Shown in pieces: positions 1-6,318 of a stretch of DNA of 9,838 nucleotides; the first letter of the stretch is position 1; every line of letters begins with the position of its first letter. The notes under the pieces are model-generated. The model ran no database searches, was not told where the DNA came from, and saw only the letters and a program-made list of their open reading frames with translations. This stretch comes from Ignatzschineria sp. (GTDB lineage: Bacteria > Pseudomonadota > Gammaproteobacteria > Cardiobacteriales > Wohlfahrtiimonadaceae): contig JASLEF010000128.1 in NCBI GenBank assembly GCA_030151245.1, forward strand, positions 1-9,838, written 5' to 3'. The translations under genes were made by a program, and so were the position numbers.

Positions 1-258
1 CTCCATCAGATTATTCTGCTTTTATCTTGAGTCTTTATCTTAATAAGGCTCTATCTCCTAGCTTCTCTCCTCTCTCTTCTATTTCTTATCCTATTTTTTA
101 ATCATCGATAAATCATCTCTCCTCATTCCCCCAAAACATCCCTAATCATCAGCCGCTAGTTTTCGCTAAAACCTGCGGATACCTACCCTTTCAAAAAAAA
201 CTAAAAAAATAAGCAGATATTTCCCTCCTTAAATAAACAGATCAATATTGAAATTAGT

Positions 259-287
259 TTGACAAAACATTCAAATCTCGATAGTAC
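259..287 (+). promoter_or_regulatory. possible sigma-70 promoter for yjcH-actP
   Basis: A perfect -35 box TTGACA lies at 259-264. The -10 box is weak: GATAGT at 280-285 (15-nt spacer, 4 of 6 matches) or TAGTAC at 282-287 (17-nt spacer, 3 of 6). A weak -10 would fit a promoter that needs an activator. I found no clear CRP half-site pair (TGTGA-N6-TCACA). Start-site position is inferred only. Confidence 0.3.
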
Positions 288-307
288 TAGACACAGCCAG
301 TACAAAT

Positions 308-325
308 TGATTCCTCCGTGAATCA
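308..325 (+). promoter_or_regulatory. leader hairpin presenting an anti-Shine-Dalgarno loop
   Basis: TGATTC (308-313) and GAATCA (320-325) can pair, leaving the loop CTCCGT. The overlapping nonamer GATTCCTCC (309-317) is the exact reverse complement of GGAGGAATC. That nonamer occurs at the yjcH ribosome binding site (437-445) and again at the actP ribosome binding site (782-790). The complementarity is seen directly. A regulatory role, such as masking of the ribosome binding sites by the leader or by a short RNA from this locus, is inference. Confidence 0.35.
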
Positions 326-446
326 GCAAAATAACAAAAAAACTAAAATAATATGAATATTGGCGCACTGATAAAAAATATCACCACGATAAAAAACAAG
401 CTCTCTTAAAAAAAGGATCACCATAATAAAAACCAAGGAGGAATCT

Positions 447-797
447 ATGACTAACCCCATAGATCAGCAGTCGTGTGCGTTTAAAAGTCAGGATTATGTC
501 AATATTGATGAAATGCCTGAATTTAATCGGTTTGTGAAGCAGAAAAATAGTTTTTTATTTTCTGTAACTTCTAGCTTTCTTTTTATCTATATCTTACTGC
601 CTATTCTGGCATTTCAACCTATTTTACAAACTCCCATTATCGGTGCCATTACCGGTGTTTGGATCTACTCTGCCGGCTTATTTCTTATGACTATTATTGT
701 CTGCATGCTCTACGTTAAACGGGCTGCTAAATTTGATAAAGCCGCCGCTGAAGTTCTCAGGCTCTATGCTGAGCGCCAAGGGGAGGAATCACCATGA
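447..797 (+). CDS. yjcH: DUF485 family small inner-membrane protein (YjcH-like)
   Basis: A 116-residue protein with two hydrophobic segments, at about residues 36-58 and 66-90, and polar ends, as expected of the DUF485 family (E. coli YjcH is about 104 residues). The C-terminal part (KRAAKFDKAAAEVLRLYAE, 91-109) is the basic, helical cytoplasmic tail typical of the family. These proteins are almost always encoded just before an SSS-family acetate permease, and that is the case here: the stop overlaps the actP start in the sequence ATGA. The molecular role is not established; it is assumed to assist or accompany the permease in the inner membrane. The start is supported by AAGGAGG at 435-441, 5 nt before ATG. 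The N-terminus is about 12 residues longer than E. coli YjcH, which I do not regard as significant. Confidence 0.9.
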   Translation: MTNPIDQQSCAFKSQDYVNIDEMPEFNRFVKQKNSFLFSVTSSFLFIYILLPILAFQPILQTPIIGAITGVWIYSAGLFLMTIIVCMLYVKRAAKFDKAAAEVLRLYAERQGEESP

Positions 798-2335
798 ATG
801 TAGTCTCTGTTACTTTCTTTCTAGCCATTGTTGCGCTCACACTCATTGTGACCTACATCGCAGCTAAACGTACCACTTCCGCAAAAGATTTTTATACCGC
901 AGGAGGGGGACTAAGTGGCTGGCAAAATGGCTTTGCGATTGCCGGAGATTACCTTTCGGCAGCTGCATTTCTAGGAGTATCCGGCGCTATTGCCTTAACA
1001 GGATTTGATGGATTTTTCTTCTCTATCGGCTATGTTGTCGCTAATCTTGTTTTGCTCTATGTCATTGCCGAACCCATGAGGAATCTTGGGAAATACACCT
1101 TAGCAGACATGCTAATCTCTCGCTTTAACGAAAAACGTGTTCGAGGCGTTGCCGCCTCAGGCACCATTGTGATCGTCATTATGTATATGATTGCTCAATT
1201 AGTCGGAGCTGGCGCGCTGATTAAGCTCTTATTTGGCATTGAATATTGGATTGCAGTAATGATCGTTGGGGTGATGATGACCACGTATGTTCTCTTTGGT
1301 GGTATGACAGCAACCTCTTGGGTTCAGATCATTAAAGCCATTCTCTTGCTCTTTGGTACGGCTCTACTTGCGGGATTAGTCTTGGCAAAATTTGGGTTCT
1401 CAATTACCAATATGTTTGACACCATTGCCAAAGATCATGGCGAACAATTCCTCATTCCCGGCATTAAGTATTCAAGTCCTATTGATTCAGTTTCCATGAT
1501 GATGGCTCTCGTATTAGGAACTTCAGGTTTACCGCATATCCTCATGCGCTTCTTTACCGTCAAAGATGCTAAAACAGCAAGAGCTTCCATCTCTTGGACA
1601 ACTTGGATTACGACTATCTTTTTTGCCATGACTATTTTCTTAGGATTTGGTGCATTGCAGTTTGTAGGCATCGAAAACATCATGGCCGAAAATAAAGCCG
1701 GCAATACTGCAGCCCCCTTACTCGCGCAATACCTGGGTGGAGAGGTTCTGATGTCCTTTATTAGTGCAGTGGCATTTGCAACAATTCTTGCGGTGGTCTC
1801 AGGTTTAGTTTTGACCGGTGCTTCTGCCATTTCTCATGATATTTATGGGGAAATTATTAAAAATGGTCAATTGACCGCAAGGCAACAAGTCGCAGCCGCT
1901 CGCTCCGGTTCAATCTCCATTGCGATTCTTTCCATCTTTTTAGCCCTATTTGCCCAGAGCTTAAATGTCTCATTCTTAGTCTCTTTCGCCTTCTGTATTG
2001 GTGCCTCTGCAAACCTACCGGTAATTATCTATACCATTTATTGGAAAAAGTTTAACTCTACCGGTGCAGTTGCGGCGATTTCAACAGGGGTTCTCTCATG
2101 CTTAATCTTTGGTGCCATGGGTCCTAATATCTGGTCTGAAATACCAGGAGCTGCGATTTTTGTCGGCAAACCTTTAGTCAATCTGGCCGTTCCGGCAATT
2201 ATTACAGTACCTTTAGGATTCCTAGCAGGTTATCTTGGTGCCATGATTGGTGCCAAAAAACACAATACTGCCGCCGCTGAAATAATGTTTAAAGAGATTC
2301 GAGTACGCGCAAACACGGGCGTATCCGTAGCATAA
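794..2335 (+). CDS. actP: cation/acetate symporter ActP (SSS family)
   Basis: A 513-residue polytopic inner-membrane protein of the sodium:solute symporter family, expected to take up acetate and similar short monocarboxylates with a cation. Diagnostic stretches match E. coli ActP as I recall it: residues 34-61 (YTAGGGLSGWQNGFAIAGDY followed by LSAAAFLG), the conserved MVGAG-like region at 136-141, FGGMTATSWVQIIKA at 168-182, GLPHILMRFFTV at 245-256, FISAVAFATILAVVSGL at 322-338 and GASAISHDIY at 342-351. About 13 membrane segments are apparent. It is roughly 35 residues shorter than E. coli ActP (549): the N-terminal signal-like extension is missing and the protein begins directly at the first SSS helix. 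AAGGGGAGG at 778-786, 7 nt before ATG, supports the start. The ATGA overlap with yjcH implies translational coupling. Related SSS permeases carry pyruvate or propionate, so acetate is likely but not proven. Confidence 0.92.
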   Translation: MNVVSVTFFLAIVALTLIVTYIAAKRTTSAKDFYTAGGGLSGWQNGFAIAGDYLSAAAFLGVSGAIALTGFDGFFFSIGYVVANLVLLYVIAEPMRNLGKYTLADMLISRFNEKRVRGVAASGTIVIVIMYMIAQLVGAGALIKLLFGIEYWIAVMIVGVMMTTYVLFGGMTATSWVQIIKAILLLFGTALLAGLVLAKFGFSITNMFDTIAKDHGEQFLIPGIKYSSPIDSVSMMMALVLGTSGLPHILMRFFTVKDAKTARASISWTTWITTIFFAMTIFLGFGALQFVGIENIMAENKAGNTAAPLLAQYLGGEVLMSFISAVAFATILAVVSGLVLTGASAISHDIYGEIIKNGQLTARQQVAAARSGSISIAILSIFLALFAQSLNVSFLVSFAFCIGASANLPVIIYTIYWKKFNSTGAVAAISTGVLSCLIFGAMGPNIWSEIPGAAIFVGKPLVNLAVPAIITVPLGFLAGYLGAMIGAKKHNTAAAEIMFKEIRVRANTGVSVA

Positions 2336-2359
2336 AATGGCAATACTATTTTTATAAAA

Positions 2360-2386
2360 TGTGAATAACTGATCAAATTATTCACA
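2360..2386. repeat. 9-bp inverted repeat downstream of actP
   Basis: TGTGAATAA (2360-2368) and TTATTCACA (2378-2386) are perfect inverted arms around a 9-nt spacer that contains TGATCA. It lies between the actP stop and the actP terminator, so in RNA it would be a first, AU-rich hairpin ahead of the terminator stem. The spacing does not fit a CRP site. The function is unknown; 3'-end protection of the mRNA is a plausible guess. Confidence 0.5.
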
Positions 2387-2389
2387 AAT

Positions 2390-2424
2390 AAAGCTCAAAG
2401 GTTCTCCATCCTTTGAGCTTTTTT
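2390..2424 (+). terminator. Rho-independent terminator of yjcH-actP, probably bidirectional
   Basis: AAGCTCAAAGG (2391-2401) pairs perfectly with CCTTTGAGCTT (2410-2420) across an 8-nt loop and runs into six T residues (2419-2424). This 11-bp stem begins 55 nt after the actP stop. In the opposite direction the stem is followed by TTTATTT, so it may also end the convergent dsbA-like transcript, whose stop is at 2540. Confidence 0.9.
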
Positions 2425-2539
2425 GCCTATTTTTGCTAGTTTACCTGTTTACCTTACCGTTTTACTTCTATTTAAATACGCAATGAGTATCTAGCGCATA
2501 TCATATTATGAGTGATCGATAAGAGCTTCATCCGCCAAT

Positions 2540-3244
2540 CTAACGTTTTTCAATTTTACGAGTCAAACTCTGTAGCGAAGTATACCCTGATGCTAATAGC
2601 GAAATGCCATCCTCTTTAATCAATACAAAGCTTGGAAAGCCCCGCACGCCTAACTGACTTCGTAAATGAAAGTCTTCCATGGTTTGATGCTTCGCTTCAG
2701 GGCTCTCAAAATGAACCTTAAACTCAGAGAAGTTGATCCCTAACTTTTCGCAAATTGATTGATAGAATTGGGTCGCTTTAGGATCTTCGTTGTCAAAATA
2801 AAACTTCCTTTGAACTTCGCCCAAAAATGCGGTTAAGGATTTTTGATGATCTTTCGGCAATAGATTACGAGCAACCACTATTGCACGGCAACTAGGCTCG
2901 GTATCATAATCAAAAAACTCTAAATCTAAAATTCCAAAATGAAAAGGCTGCCCCGTTGTTTCCTCAATCTTCTGCCATTCATGACGTAAGAAATCTTGAA
3001 ACTGCTCATTCCATTGATCTCCACCACCAGAACGTAAGCCCCCCATCACCATCTCAAAGCCGATATGGTTCGCCTCACAATATTGCTGTAACCCCACCAC
3101 CACCGGTGCAACGCCATAACACCATGAACACATTGGGTCTCCAACATAAACCACGCGCTTAGCAGCATTCACCAATGCTGAATTCGCTGACTCCTGACTC
3201 TCAGGCACTTCACAAATACCATCCCGACAATTTAGCTGATTCAT
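2540..3244 (-). CDS. DsbA-family (COG3531-like) cytoplasmic thiol oxidoreductase
   Basis: A 234-residue thioredoxin-fold protein. The active site CSWC (residues 39-42) follows the first strand in VVYVGDPMCSWCYG, and the cis-proline loop is RGFPSF (201-206, Pro204); the long helical insertion between them is typical of DsbA/FrnE relatives. The motif GDPMCSWCYG points to the COG3531 group of predicted protein-disulfide isomerases. There is no signal peptide, so it probably works in the cytoplasm on thiol-disulfide exchange; its substrate is unknown. An extra Cys pair, C6 and C11 in NCRDGIC, lies in the flexible N-terminus. I chose ATG at 3244 because GGAG (3256-3253) sits 8 nt upstream; an in-frame TTG at 3274 would add 10 residues but would place translation initiation inside the T-run of the preceding terminator. 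It lies downstream of nhaC on the same strand, separated by that terminator. Confidence 0.85.
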   Translation of the reverse strand: MNQLNCRDGICEVPESQESANSALVNAAKRVVYVGDPMCSWCYGVAPVVVGLQQYCEANHIGFEMVMGGLRSGGGDQWNEQFQDFLRHEWQKIEETTGQPFHFGILDLEFFDYDTEPSCRAIVVARNLLPKDHQKSLTAFLGEVQRKFYFDNEDPKATQFYQSICEKLGINFSEFKVHFESPEAKHQTMEDFHLRSQLGVRGFPSFVLIKEDGISLLASGYTSLQSLTRKIEKR

Positions 3245-3276
3245 CTCTTCATCTCCAATGCTTAGATTAAACAATC

Positions 3277-3320
3277 AAAAAGCCCGAAAAGCTCATCATC
3301 AATGACTTACCTTTCGAGCC
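3277..3320 (-). terminator. Rho-independent terminator after nhaC
   Basis: Read on the minus strand, GCTCGAAAGG (3319-3310) pairs with CTTTTCGGGC (3291-3282), with two G-U wobbles, across an 18-nt loop and is followed by TTTTT (3281-3277). It lies about 40 nt after the nhaC stop and only 33 nt before the dsbA-like ATG. It should therefore separate the two genes or allow only partial read-through. Confidence 0.75.
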
Positions 3321-3327
3321 CTGTCCC

Positions 3328-3358
3328 ATCATACGCAATTTATGCCATTTTGTATCAA
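3328..3358 (-). promoter_or_regulatory. possible promoter for the dsbA-like gene
   Basis: On the minus strand TTGATA (3358-3353, 5 of 6 to the -35 consensus) and TATGAT (3333-3328, 5 of 6 to the -10) are separated by 19 nt, slightly long. The -35 box starts immediately after the nhaC stop. A transcript from here would start near 3321, at the base of the terminator hairpin, so the hairpin would form its 5' leader. Confidence 0.35.
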
Positions 3359-3359
3359 T

Positions 3360-4787
3360 TTATCTCGCAGTTTTTACCCGTGCAATTTTAAACCCGGTGT
3401 AACCATAAATAATGGCAATAAGCGGACTTAAGAAACTAATAAAGACAAAAGGTGCATATTCTATTGTCGCAACCCCTAATGTGGTTGCCATAAAAGCCCC
3501 ACAAGTATTCCACGGCACTAAGGGCGATGTCATCGTCCCCGCGTCTTCAATTGTACGCGATAGACACTTCATCTCTAACCCTTGCTCTTCATAGGCTTTC
3601 ACATACATTCTTCCCGGCATTAATATTGAAAGATACTGATCACAAGTCACGACATTCGTCACAATAGATGATCCTACAGTTGTCGCAATCAAACTTCCTG
3701 TTGATCTAGCAAAACGTTGTAAGCTACTCACTATCGTTGCCAATACTCCCGTCAACTCCAATATTCCGCCTAAGCTCATCGCCAGCATTACCAAGGCAAC
3801 TGTCGGCATCATAGATTCAATCCCCCCATTATTGAGTAGCTCATCAATAATGGCATTCCCCGTCTCTTTCTCAAAACCAGAAATCATCATATCGAAGACA
3901 GACTTAAAACTCTCTCCTTGAACAACAACAGCAACGGCTCCGCCAAGTAAAACCCCAACAATAAGCCCGGGAATAGCAGGAACTTTCATGGCAATTAAAC
4001 CTAAGACGATTACAGGAACCATAATTAACCATGGGGAAATCAGAAATATTTCATCCATACGGCTTTGAAGTTCAACGATTTCTGCAACATTTTCTGCATT
4101 TCCTCCATAGAAAATCCCTAAAATAAAGAATAGGATCACGGTAATCACCCAGGATGGAATCGTGGTATAGAGCATATAACGAATATGAGCTAATAATTCC
4201 ACACCTAAAATCCCAGATGCCATATTAGTTGTCTCTGAAAGCGGTGAGATCTTATCCCCAAAATAAGCACCTGAGATCACCGCACCTGCGACCATCGCCG
4301 GGTTATATCCCAAAATGATACCCACTCCCATCACTGCGATTCCAATAGTCCCAGCAGCTGCCCAAGCATTTCCCGCCGTGAGAGCAACACCGCTAGTAAT
4401 AATCACAGCCAATGGCAAAAACCATTGAGGAGACAAGATATCAAGCCCATAATAGATCATCGTCGGTACAATGCCGCTAGCCAGCCACGTTGCGATTAAG
4501 GTACCTAGTACAATCAAGATCAGCAATGCTTGAATAGACAACGCAACGCCGGCAGTAATCCCTGCTTCAATCTCTTTCCAAGAATATCCTAAATAGACCG
4601 CAACAATACCGCTGACAATCGCACTTAACAAAACAGGAATCTGTGGTTCACTCTCTAAAATAAATATCCCTATAAATAGAAATAGCGCCATGGCTAACAG
4701 AGGAATCAAGGCAATTTTCAAACTAGGTAACTTTTTGGGCTTATCAATAAGCGCCACAATTCGATCAGTGTTATCTAACTCACTCAT
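3360..4787 (-). CDS. nhaC: NhaC-family Na+/H+ antiporter
   Basis: A 475-residue polytopic inner-membrane antiporter of the NhaC family, with about 11-13 hydrophobic segments in two similar halves. The first-half signature GAYFGDKISPLSETTNMAS is at residues 173-191. The second half carries SSIVTNVVTCDQY (373-385, with Asn378 and Asp383), a conserved SR-x2-ED-GT run (410-418) and SPLVPWNTCG (421-430). All are hallmarks of the family and none is broken. AAGGAG (plus-strand 4794-4799) lies 6 nt upstream of ATG, supporting the start. Classical NhaC exports Na+ in exchange for protons, but the family also includes organic-solute exchangers such as the malate-lactate antiporter MleN. The gene is divergent from speB and shares a 520-bp control region with it, so a role in moving an amine or its ions is possible; this is inference. 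It is followed by its own terminator. Confidence 0.9.
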   Translation of the reverse strand: MSELDNTDRIVALIDKPKKLPSLKIALIPLLAMALFLFIGIFILESEPQIPVLLSAIVSGIVAVYLGYSWKEIEAGITAGVALSIQALLILIVLGTLIATWLASGIVPTMIYYGLDILSPQWFLPLAVIITSGVALTAGNAWAAAGTIGIAVMGVGIILGYNPAMVAGAVISGAYFGDKISPLSETTNMASGILGVELLAHIRYMLYTTIPSWVITVILFFILGIFYGGNAENVAEIVELQSRMDEIFLISPWLIMVPVIVLGLIAMKVPAIPGLIVGVLLGGAVAVVVQGESFKSVFDMMISGFEKETGNAIIDELLNNGGIESMMPTVALVMLAMSLGGILELTGVLATIVSSLQRFARSTGSLIATTVGSSIVTNVVTCDQYLSILMPGRMYVKAYEEQGLEMKCLSRTIEDAGTMTSPLVPWNTCGAFMATTLGVATIEYAPFVFISFLSPLIAIIYGYTGFKIARVKTAR

Positions 4788-4874
4788 ACAAAACTCCTTA
4801 ATGGTTATATGATTTTATTAATTATTATTTTTATGGTTGTCGTGGTTATTGTAAAAAGCTATAGAATTGATATT

Positions 4875-4904
4875 GCTATACATTTATCGAAACTATAGGC
4901 TCAA
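4875..4904 (-). promoter_or_regulatory. possible nhaC promoter
   Basis: Read on the minus strand, TTGAGC (4904-4899, 4 of 6) and TATAGC (4880-4875, 4 of 6) are spaced by 18 nt, giving a start near 4868 and a leader of about 80 nt. The -10 box overlaps the left copy of the imperfect direct repeat in this gap. Both boxes are only moderate. Confidence 0.25.
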
Positions 4905-5125
4905 TGTTAATTCTTAATGGTCGTTTATCTTTTCTTATTTTTTTAATGTTGATCGTCAAAATTAACTGTTAGCAGTTATTATTTTTAAAATATCTCAGAT
5001 ACGATGCGTATGAGATTTGCTAATATCCGTAAGTATTGTCACACATTCATCCGAATAGCAAGAGCCTTAATCAATTCTAACTATCATATTTTTCGCGATC
5101 ATTTTTAATGAGAACAGTCAGGCTG

Positions 5126-5158
5126 ATTCTCTAAAAATATCGATTGCATTTTTAGAAT
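5126..5158. repeat. long dyad upstream of speB
   Basis: TCTAAAAAT (5130-5138) and ATTTTTAGA (5148-5156) are perfect 9-bp inverted arms around a 9-nt spacer (ATCGATTGC). Allowing a 2-nt bulge, the pairing extends to ATTCT and AGAAT at the outer ends. No T-run follows on the + strand, so it does not look like a terminator. It is placed about 150 nt before the speB start and could be an operator. Confidence 0.5.
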
Positions 5159-5307
5159 TGCTTTGCTAGTTATAGCTATCGATGATCAGAAAAATTTCGA
5201 CCTGTTTCATAAAAATAACTGATAAAAAAGACTTATAAGATTTTCTGATGAATTCGTCTAATTAATAATTTTAATAAAAAATCACCACAGGGTAAGGAGA
5301 AGAGAAA

Positions 5308-6237
5308 TTGAGTATAAAAAAATTTAACACCTTAGGGAACGTCTACGATAACTCATTAGTTTCAAACGCTTTTGGATTTCTAAGGCTACCCTTAGAGTTT
5401 AACCCTTATGCGGCTGATGCTGATTGGGTCATCACGGGCGTTCCTTTCGATATGGCAACTTCTGGGAGACCTGGAACTCGTTTTGGGCCTGCGGCGATTC
5501 GCCAAGTTTCCCCACAATTAGCTTGGGAAGATAAACGTTATCCTTGGGATTTTAGAATGCAAGATCGTCTCAATGTTATTGATTGTGGTGATTTAGTTTT
5601 CGAGTTTGGTAATGCTCAAGATATGAGTCAAAAGCTTGAAGCACACGCAGATCAGCTCTTAAAATCTGGAAAGCAGCTCTTAACTTTTGGCGGTGATCAT
5701 TTCACAACCCTGCCCTTGCTACGCGCACATGCGAAACATTTTGGGAAAATGGCTCTCATTCAATTTGATGCTCATACAGATACCTATGAAGAAGGGAGTG
5801 AGTTTGACCATGGAACAATGTTTTATCATGCCCCCAAAGAAGGGATTCTAGATCCTGAAAAAAGTGTCCAAATAGGCATTCGTACAGAGTTTGATAAAAA
5901 TAATGGTTTTACCGTACTTGATGCCGCTTATGTCAATGATGAGCCCGTTGAGAGTTTACTTCACCAGATCAAAAATATTGTGGGAGATATGCCGGTGTAT
6001 CTCTCTTTTGATATTGATTGTTTAGATCCCGCTTATGCCCCAGGTACAGGAACACCTGTTTGTGGAGGTCTTTCTACTGATAAAGCCCTCAAGCTACTTC
6101 GAGGCTTAGCACCCCTTAATATCGTAGGTATGGACTTAGTAGAAGTTTCTCCTCCTTATGATCATGCTGAAATGACTGCGTTAGCCGCCGCCACAATTGC
6201 CTTAGAGATGCTTTATCTACAAGCGAGTAAAAAATAG
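5308..6237 (+). CDS. speB: agmatinase SpeB
   Basis: A 309-residue arginase/agmatinase-family (ureohydrolase) enzyme that hydrolyses agmatine to putrescine and urea in the cytoplasm. It matches E. coli SpeB, as I recall it, along its full length (for example YDNSLVSNAFGFLRLP at 13-28 and GVPFDMATSGRPG at 44-56). The binuclear manganese ligands are all present: His131 in GGDH, Asp154, His156 and Asp158 in FDAHTD, and Asp235 and Asp237 in SFDIDCLDP. His168 in EFDHGTMF matches a conserved active-site residue. The start is the rare codon TTG, supported by AAGGAG at 5294-5299 with an 8-nt spacer and by alignment to the E. coli N-terminus with 5 extra residues; no in-frame ATG lies nearby. No arginine decarboxylase (speA) gene is adjacent, so agmatine must come from elsewhere. 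It is divergent from nhaC and appears monocistronic. Confidence 0.95.
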   Translation: MSIKKFNTLGNVYDNSLVSNAFGFLRLPLEFNPYAADADWVITGVPFDMATSGRPGTRFGPAAIRQVSPQLAWEDKRYPWDFRMQDRLNVIDCGDLVFEFGNAQDMSQKLEAHADQLLKSGKQLLTFGGDHFTTLPLLRAHAKHFGKMALIQFDAHTDTYEEGSEFDHGTMFYHAPKEGILDPEKSVQIGIRTEFDKNNGFTVLDAAYVNDEPVESLLHQIKNIVGDMPVYLSFDIDCLDPAYAPGTGTPVCGGLSTDKALKLLRGLAPLNIVGMDLVEVSPPYDHAEMTALAAATIALEMLYLQASKK

Positions 6238-6258
6238 CATCAAGCCACTATTAATAAT

Positions 6259-6272
6259 GGGGAAATTTCCCC
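6259..6272. repeat. 14-bp perfect palindrome after speB
   Basis: GGGGAAATTTCCCC is perfectly self-complementary and lies 21 nt after the speB stop. As RNA it forms at best a 5-bp stem with a 4-nt loop and has no T-run after it, so it is not a terminator on its own. It could be a processing or protein-binding site. Confidence 0.6.
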
Positions 6273-6281
6273 TAAAATCGA

Positions 6282-6318
6282 TAAACAATGCTATTAAATA
6301 ATTTTCTAGCATTGTTTA
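6282..6318 (+). terminator. probable speB terminator hairpin
   Basis: AAACAATGCTA (6283-6293) pairs perfectly with TAGCATTGTTT (6307-6317) across a 13-nt loop, with one further T-A pair outside. The stem is AT-rich, and the T-run is short (TTT inside the arm, then AATTT), so termination may be inefficient. It begins 45 nt after the speB stop. Confidence 0.55.

Larger units (their letters stand above)
1..446. other. non-coding region upstream of yjcH-actP
   Basis: No credible gene is seen here. Positions 51-150 are strikingly C-rich and G-poor on the + strand (hand count about 35 C and 2 G in 100 nt), which resembles a Rho-utilisation region for a transcript entering from the left. From about 180 the sequence becomes A-rich. 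It holds a TTGACA box at 259-264, a small dyad at 308-325 (TGATTC, loop CTCCGT, GAATCA) and two copies of ATCACCA at 380-386 and 417-423. If transcription starts near 290, a leader of roughly 155 nt precedes the yjcH gene. No acs gene, the usual E. coli partner of yjcH-actP, lies in the window. Confidence 0.7.
4788..5307. promoter_or_regulatory. shared non-coding control region between nhaC and speB
   Basis: This 520-bp AT-rich gap has no supportable gene. It is rich in symmetry: TAACTG-TTAG-CAGTTA at 4963-4978, an imperfect dyad at 4992-5016 (ATCTCA, bulge GA, TACG, spacer ATG, CGTATGAGAT), and a long dyad at 5126-5158. An imperfect direct repeat (AGAATTG, TTGCTA, ATCGA) occurs at 4863-4890 and 5154-5182. 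Candidate operators and promoters for both divergent genes should lie here, but I cannot assign a regulator. No convincing riboswitch fold was recognised. Confidence 0.6.

Noticed and set aside
1435..1830. 131-codon open frame on the minus strand inside actP
   Set aside because: It is antisense to well-conserved ActP sequence, lacks hydrophobic or domain logic of its own, and is explained as a shadow frame.
2360..2386. CRP-like site TGTGA...TCACA
   Set aside because: The half-sites are 17 nt apart rather than 6 and lie downstream of actP, so a hairpin is the better reading.
2956..3162. 68-codon + strand frame inside the dsbA-like gene
   Set aside because: Lies opposite the conserved active-site region of the real gene; low-complexity composition and no ribosome binding site.
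3245..3274. Longer form of the dsbA-like protein starting at TTG 3274
   Set aside because: The ATG at 3244 has a well-spaced GGAG, and the longer start would overlap the terminator T-run.
4833..4898. 21-codon ORF MVVVVIVKSYRI... in the nhaC-speB gap
   Set aside because: No ribosome binding site and no recognisable protein features in AT-rich spacer DNA.
6259..6272. GGGGAAATTTCCCC as a guanidine (mini-ykkC) riboswitch or terminator
   Set aside because: No ACGR loops typical of mini-ykkC and no T-run; it is simply a perfect palindrome.
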